DNA of 11,265 nt, from assembly GCA_005787865.1 (NCBI GenBank), contig SXZN01000206.1, positions 1 through 11,265 of the forward strand, written 5' to 3'. Below the pieces are notes generated by a model, which saw nothing but the letters and a program-made list of their open reading frames with translations, ran no database searches and was not told the origin of the DNA. The stretch's first letter is position 1, and each line of letters begins with the position of its first letter. The position numbers and the translations under genes are program-made. This document shows positions 6,500 through 11,265 of the stretch, piece by piece. This stretch comes from Opitutaceae bacterium. GTDB lineage: Bacteria > Verrucomicrobiota > Verrucomicrobiia > Opitutales > Opitutaceae.

Positions 6500-8464
6500 A
6501 TGCGCTCCAAAGTCACCGTCGCTCTCCTGTTCCTTAACGTCGTTTTGTTTTTCTATATTTTTCAATATGAGAAAGTGAAACTCCCCGACGCCAATGGTAA
6601 GCGCGTCCTCGGCGCCGAAGTCGCCACGATTGCCGCCATCACTCGGACTAGTCGCGGCGCGGCCCCGCTTAAATTAGAACGACGCGGGGATGCTTGGTGG
6701 CTGCAGGAACCCTACGAGTGGCTGGCCAATCCTAATGCGGTCACCCGCTTGATCAATGAGCTGCAATTTCTCGAGCACGAGACGAGCTTTGCGGTCGCTG
6801 ACTTGACGCGGAGCGGCCAAACCCTCGCCGATTACGGCCTCGACCAACCGGCGTTTGTCCTGACGTTTACGTCCGCGAAAAAAGATTACGTGCTGAAGAT
6901 TGGCGACGATACCAAGATTGGTAATCGCCTCTATGTCCTCTCCCCCGACGGCCAACGCATCCATGTGGTCGGCCGGAGCCTCGCCGAAAGTGTCGGCCTG
7001 CCCCTCGAAGATTTGCGCGCAGACTCTATTTTCACCGTCCCGATGTTTGAAGTGCGCTCCCTGAATATTCAAACCGCCGCGCCCAATCTGAAAGTGCGCC
7101 TGCGTCGCGACGCGGCCAGTCGGTGGGGCTTTGAGACCCCGATCAGTGCCCGCGCGAGCAAGCCCGCGGTCGTCGTGACCATCAACGCGCTAAACGCACT
7201 GCATGCGAAAAAATTTCTCGACCCCCGCGACAGCGATTTAGACCGCGCCGGACTCACGACCGCCGCCCTGCGCGTTACCCTCGAAGGCAATGCGCGCCGC
7301 GAGACGCTGCTCCTGGGCCAAGTTGATAGCGCGGGCGATTATTTTGCTAAAATTGAAGATAAGGCCGTGATCTTTACCGTCACCCTGCCCCCCGCTCTGC
7401 TCGCGACGCTGCGGACGGCGCAAGAAGAGTTGCGCGAAACCCGCGTGCTCGAGTTCGAGCCCACAACAGTCAATGCGCTCACGCTGAGCACCCCCGGCCA
7501 ACCTGAGTTAAGTTTGCAGCGCGTCGTAGGCAGCACGGGCGCGGTCGCTTGGCAGGTGGTCACGCGCGTGCCCGGACAAGCGCCTCTCCCCGCGTCAGCT
7601 GATACGGCCCTCGTGGAAGAGCTCCTGCAGAAAATCCATCTCCTTGCCGCCAAGAAATTCCTTAGTGATGCCCCGGCCGCCGCTGATCTCGAACAATACG
7701 GGTTCAACCGTCCAGAACGGGAAATCACGCTTAGTCTGAGCACCGGGGGCGGCCCGCAAGGCAACGAATCCTCCACGCTCACGCTGCAAATCGGAGTCTC
7801 CCCGAATCAGCCCAAGGTCGCCTTTGCCCGAGTGAAGAACACCCCGTTTCTTTACCAAATCCTGCCCGATATTTTAACCGCCACCCCCAGTCGCGTCCGG
7901 CACTATCGGCAGCGACTCCTGCGCGAATTACCCGAAAGTGCTCGGCTCACCGACTTAACGCTCACGGATCTCAGCACCAACACCGCGGTGCACAGTTACC
8001 AATTGCCCAGCGCTGATAAAAACTGGGATACGGTCCTCGCCACGTTACCCGCCAATCAGCGACCGCCCCTCGCGGCCCTGCTCACCGAGCTGCGCACCCT
8101 GCGCGCAAAAAATTTCACCGCTGACGGCTTTCGGCCAGAACAGGCCGATACCCCCGAAGGTGAGCGTCCTTGGAAATATCGACTCGATGTCGGCTTAGCC
8201 TTGGTCAGCGGCACCGGCGCGACCCAAAAAAGCACCTCCACCCTCTTCCTCACCGAGCGCTTGGGAGGCACGACCCTGTTAGCCGGCTCTGCGGAATTTT
8301 ATAATGGGATCCAGTTTGAAGTTACGCAGTCCATGCTCGATGCCCTTTTTGCGCTCACGTATGCGGAGAAGCACGATCCCGGCCCACTGGTGCCCGCACC
8401 CACGCCAGCGCCCGCCGTAAAACCCGCGCCGCCGCTTCCCCCAGCCGCCGCCAGCCAGCCGTAA
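6500..8464 (+). CDS. DUF4340 domain-containing membrane-anchored protein
   Basis: A 654-residue protein with one N-terminal membrane anchor (about residues 5-22, V-T-V-A-L-L-F-L-N-V-V-L-F-F) and a large periplasmic part that I recognise as DUF4340. It has no enzyme motifs. Reading the protein shows four tandem copies of one divergent unit, starting near residues 41, 183, 322 and 481. Each runs beta strands, a helix with an L-x-x-L-x-A-K-x-F end, a Y-G-[LF]-x-x-P-type strand entry (clear in copies 1 and 3), and a closing helix. Residues 627-654 are a Pro/Ala tail. DUF4340 genes commonly sit next to GldG-like ABC genes, as here (38 bases after). It probably acts as a periplasmic partner or scaffold of the transporter. 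Start: the ATG at 6500, directly before the membrane anchor. Confidence 0.88.
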   Translation: MRSKVTVALLFLNVVLFFYIFQYEKVKLPDANGKRVLGAEVATIAAITRTSRGAAPLKLERRGDAWWLQEPYEWLANPNAVTRLINELQFLEHETSFAVADLTRSGQTLADYGLDQPAFVLTFTSAKKDYVLKIGDDTKIGNRLYVLSPDGQRIHVVGRSLAESVGLPLEDLRADSIFTVPMFEVRSLNIQTAAPNLKVRLRRDAASRWGFETPISARASKPAVVVTINALNALHAKKFLDPRDSDLDRAGLTTAALRVTLEGNARRETLLLGQVDSAGDYFAKIEDKAVIFTVTLPPALLATLRTAQEELRETRVLEFEPTTVNALTLSTPGQPELSLQRVVGSTGAVAWQVVTRVPGQAPLPASADTALVEELLQKIHLLAAKKFLSDAPAAADLEQYGFNRPEREITLSLSTGGGPQGNESSTLTLQIGVSPNQPKVAFARVKNTPFLYQILPDILTATPSRVRHYRQRLLRELPESARLTDLTLTDLSTNTAVHSYQLPSADKNWDTVLATLPANQRPPLAALLTELRTLRAKNFTADGFRPEQADTPEGERPWKYRLDVGLALVSGTGATQKSTSTLFLTERLGGTTLLAGSAEFYNGIQFEVTQSMLDALFALTYAEKHDPGPLVPAPTPAPAVKPAPPLPPAAASQP

Positions 8465-8488
8465 GCTTTGCGCCAGCGCGGCGCCGCC

Positions 8489-11263
8489 ATGTCCTATCTT
8501 TTCTCTCTCGCCACCTCAGCTTATCGCTTCGGCCGCTCCTGCTTGATCATGCTCGGCTGGTGGACAGCCTGGCTCATCCTCGGCGGCACTCTGGGCGTTT
8601 TAGTGTACATCACCGTAGCGAAAGAGCTCCCGGTGCCCGCTTTCGTGTTGCGGCAAATTGAGACGAAACTCGCCAGCGCCAACCTCGCGATTAAATTTGG
8701 CCAGGTTAGTTTCGATCCGACCGGCCAAATTTTATTTAAAGATTTCTCCCTGCGCCTGCGCCAGTTTGAGGAGCCGCTGATCACAAGCCGCCTCGTATAC
8801 GTGCGCGCCAACCTCTGGGCCCAACTCGCCGGCCGGCCGCTCCCCGATGAAATCCATTTAATCAACGCCACCCTGCAGCTGCCCGCGATGCTGGCCCCGA
8901 GTGGCACGACGGAGCCACTCGTCCGCGATCTGACCCTCAAGTTGCGGCGCGCAGCCCAGCTCTGGCACATCGACCTCGGCGTGGGGCGCATTGGCCAGTT
9001 AACCGTCACGGCCCAAGGGACCCTCACCCCACCCGCCATCGCCCCCGGTGGCACGCCACCCACTCCGGAGGAAATGGCTCTTCGTCTGCTCCAGCTCAGC
9101 CGTCAATTGGTACCCCAGATACACCAATTTGATAGTTTTGATGATCCCACGCTGACCCTACGCTTCGATAGCCCGGCGGGCGTCGGCAATACGGCTAATT
9201 TATTATTCACCGCGCGAGCGGCTCACCGGCCTTGGGGTCAACCGATCACCCTCGGCTCCTTCGCCGCCACCACCACGCTGCGGCTGGATGGGCCTGGCCC
9301 GCGCACCTTGCGCGTGCATGCCGCCATTCATCGCGGGGCCTACCAAGGCGATTACACTTTAGAACAAATTCGGGCGATCCTGACCTTCCAAATTGCGCTG
9401 AACAAATTTTCGCTGCAACCCACCGAGGCACTGGTCGCCGCCAGCACGCTCACGGCTCTCGGCGAGCAAGCCCAAGCTCCCGTCCTCCAAGCCAATTTCG
9501 CCCACTGGCCCGCGGTGCAGATGGGGGTGGCGACGCAAATTAACGGCGAATTTATCCGCGCCGAAGTCAGCGCCCAGCTGCAGGCCCAAACCGCGCTCAT
9601 CCAAGCGGAAGGCCGCGTGGCCCCCACGCTCATCAGCAGTATCCTCGGCGCACACACCCCGCGGGCGGCCTCGTTTTTTCTTTTGGCCGATCCCATCGCC
9701 TTTCGCGCGACTGCCGCCTTGGGGCCCCGCTGGAATTTCTCGCGCCTGGTCGGGCGCTTCGATGCCGGCCGCCTCAATTCGCGCGGCGTCCCCATCACCG
9801 CCCTCCGCGGCCAAATCGACCTCCAACCGACCACGTTATTCGTCCACGACGCCCAGATGGAATTAGGCGAAAATTCGGCCCACGGATCCTATGGCATGAA
9901 TTTTACCACCTCTGATTATCGCATGCTCCTTGAGGGTAAGTTGCGCCCAATGGCCATCAGCGGCTGGTTTAATAGCGATTGGTGGTCTCGTTTTTGGGCC
10001 GCTCGCTTTGATTTCTCTGGTCCCGCGCCCGCCGCCCAAGTTGACGTGCAAGGCCGCTGGACCGATCCCAACCGCACCGTTTATTTTGGTTCCACTTCTG
10101 TGTCACACGCGACCATTTGGGGGGTCGATTTCGAGCAAGCGGACGCGGTAATTTTCCTTCGGCCTCATTTTACGCACGGCCTGCACGTCAAGGGCACGCG
10201 CGCTCAAGGCACGCAACAGCTCACCGGCAATTTTAAACGTTTTTCAGCCCCAGGATCGCGGGAAACCAATCGCTTTGAATTCCTTTTTGATACGCAGATC
10301 GAGCCCGCCACGTTGGGCAAAATGCTGGAGGGAAAAGCTGACGAGATGATCGCCAGCCTGCAGTTCGTCCAACCACCCCGCCTGCATGCGGAGGGGGCGA
10401 TCGAAGGTCGCGGGCCCGGGGCCATCCCTAATTATACTTTCCGCGGACAAGCCGCGGGCGGCCTGCACTATTACGGTTTCCCGCTTGAAACCGCGCGCGT
10501 TGCGGGAGGCGTCACGGGGGCGGAGGTTCGCTTGGATGAAATTGAATTCACCACGGCGGGTGGGCGCGGTACGGGTAAAGCCGCCCTTTACCGGTTCGGC
10601 GATACACGCCGCCTAGGCTTTGATTTAAACGTCAACGGGACCGATCTGGCCCGCGCGATCCGCGCAGGCGAAGAATATCAGGCTAATCGTCGCGGGCAAA
10701 AAATTGCCGCGACGACGGGGAGCAAATTTATTCAACGCGCTACGGGCGGCCGCCTCGATGTGGCCCTCTCCGCCGAAGGCCAACCCGGGGACCTCGCGAG
10801 CTTCACGGGCACCGGCAATGCGGCGATCACCGGCACAGAGCTGGGGGAAATTCAATTGTTTGGCCTGCTCTCCCAAGTACTCAGCGGATTATCACTCAAG
10901 TTTTCCTCCCTGAAACTCGATTCAGCCCGCACCAGCTTTAAACTCGAGCAAGGCCGGCTCCAGTTCCCTGATTTAAAAATTTCTGGCCCGAGCGCGGCCA
11001 TCGACGGGCATGGTGATTTTATGTTGGCCAATGATGCCCTTAATTTTACCGCAAAATTTAAACCATTCGCGGAAAGCGACAACCCCCTGACCGCGATAAT
11101 CGGTATCGTGATTAATCCCATCACGAGCATTTTAGAATTAAGACTGAGCGGTGTCCTGACCGAACCACGCTGGTCCGTGATCGTGGGCCCAGCCGATACC
11201 CCCGCGACCACGCCGCCGTTAAGCAAGTCAGCCGGGCCCGCGGCGGTGCCGCCCTCGCGCTAA
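8489..11263 (+). CDS. AsmA-like C-terminal domain-containing protein
   Basis: A 924-residue protein anchored in the inner membrane by a helix at about residues 18-43, the rest periplasmic. After the helix, residues about 64-130 show an AsmA-type N-terminal pattern (I-K-F-G-Q-V-S-F-D-P-x-G, then R-L-V-Y-V-R-A-N-L). A middle part follows (about 490-610, with D-W-W-S-R-F-W near 497-503). Residues about 750-901 form a recognisable AsmA_2-like C-terminal region with L-S-G-L-S-L-K-F-S-S-L and G-x-L-T-E-P-R-W-S-V at its end. AsmA/TamB-type proteins form long beta-groove bridges implicated in lipid transfer or outer-membrane assembly; that role here is inferred. The last 23 residues are Pro/Ala/Ser-rich. 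The ATG at 8489 was preferred to an in-frame TTG at 8468, which would add seven charged residues. The stop lies 2 bases before the window ends. Confidence 0.82.
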   Translation: MSYLFSLATSAYRFGRSCLIMLGWWTAWLILGGTLGVLVYITVAKELPVPAFVLRQIETKLASANLAIKFGQVSFDPTGQILFKDFSLRLRQFEEPLITSRLVYVRANLWAQLAGRPLPDEIHLINATLQLPAMLAPSGTTEPLVRDLTLKLRRAAQLWHIDLGVGRIGQLTVTAQGTLTPPAIAPGGTPPTPEEMALRLLQLSRQLVPQIHQFDSFDDPTLTLRFDSPAGVGNTANLLFTARAAHRPWGQPITLGSFAATTTLRLDGPGPRTLRVHAAIHRGAYQGDYTLEQIRAILTFQIALNKFSLQPTEALVAASTLTALGEQAQAPVLQANFAHWPAVQMGVATQINGEFIRAEVSAQLQAQTALIQAEGRVAPTLISSILGAHTPRAASFFLLADPIAFRATAALGPRWNFSRLVGRFDAGRLNSRGVPITALRGQIDLQPTTLFVHDAQMELGENSAHGSYGMNFTTSDYRMLLEGKLRPMAISGWFNSDWWSRFWAARFDFSGPAPAAQVDVQGRWTDPNRTVYFGSTSVSHATIWGVDFEQADAVIFLRPHFTHGLHVKGTRAQGTQQLTGNFKRFSAPGSRETNRFEFLFDTQIEPATLGKMLEGKADEMIASLQFVQPPRLHAEGAIEGRGPGAIPNYTFRGQAAGGLHYYGFPLETARVAGGVTGAEVRLDEIEFTTAGGRGTGKAALYRFGDTRRLGFDLNVNGTDLARAIRAGEEYQANRRGQKIAATTGSKFIQRATGGRLDVALSAEGQPGDLASFTGTGNAAITGTELGEIQLFGLLSQVLSGLSLKFSSLKLDSARTSFKLEQGRLQFPDLKISGPSAAIDGHGDFMLANDALNFTAKFKPFAESDNPLTAIIGIVINPITSILELRLSGVLTEPRWSVIVGPADTPATTPPLSKSAGPAAVPPSR

Positions 11264-11265
11264 GC

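Noticed and set aside
8468..8488. TTG start giving seven extra residues on the AsmA-like protein
   Set aside because: TTG is a rarer start and the extra residues (M-R-Q-R-G-A-A) add nothing recognisable; the ATG at 8489 directly precedes the membrane-anchor region.
9352..9834. Long minus-strand open frames inside the AsmA-like gene (also 8521-9063)
   Set aside because: They lie wholly antisense to a well-supported gene in GC-rich DNA, their sequences are Arg/Ala/Gly-rich, and no family is recognisable.

Overview
The window is a compact, fully coding stretch of a GC-rich bacterial chromosome (about 60% G+C by eye). Nine genes all lie on the + strand, separated by 3 to 73 bases, and no gap exceeds 100 bases. 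No tRNA, rRNA, CRISPR array, insertion sequence or other mobile element is visible. The gene set suggests Verrucomicrobiota, probably an Opitutae/Opitutaceae-like organism. The pointers are the DUF6941-type protein, the small exported protein with an L-N-R-Y-T-L-P-L-F-G motif, and the large AsmA-like protein. The lineage call is an inference from remembered families; no search was run.

Left part (1-3107): a small DUF6941-family protein, a PfkB-family carbohydrate/adenosine kinase, a short exported protein of unknown function, and BirA (biotin-protein ligase with an N-terminal DNA-binding domain). These are mostly housekeeping or lineage-specific genes with no obvious shared pathway. The 73-base gap before birA is the widest, and the only one with an AT-rich run.

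Right part (3145-11263): a five-gene block that looks like one envelope-directed operon. In order it holds a GldA-like ABC ATPase, a GldF-like ABC-2 permease, a GldG-like auxiliary protein (ABC_transp_aux), a DUF4340 protein and a 924-residue AsmA-like protein. The ATPase and permease would form an inner-membrane ABC unit. The GldG-like and DUF4340 proteins are membrane-anchored and mostly periplasmic. The AsmA-like protein is anchored in the inner membrane and probably reaches across the periplasm. In Bacteroidota, GldA/F/G are linked to gliding motility. Here no other gliding gene is present, so the substrate and role are unknown. An envelope function, such as moving or organising lipid or another envelope component, is the most reasonable inference.

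The block is the best candidate for a poorly described system. Its most striking single feature is that the DUF4340 protein consists of four tandem copies of one divergent unit of about 140-160 residues. None of the nine starts has a recognisable Shine-Dalgarno sequence close upstream.
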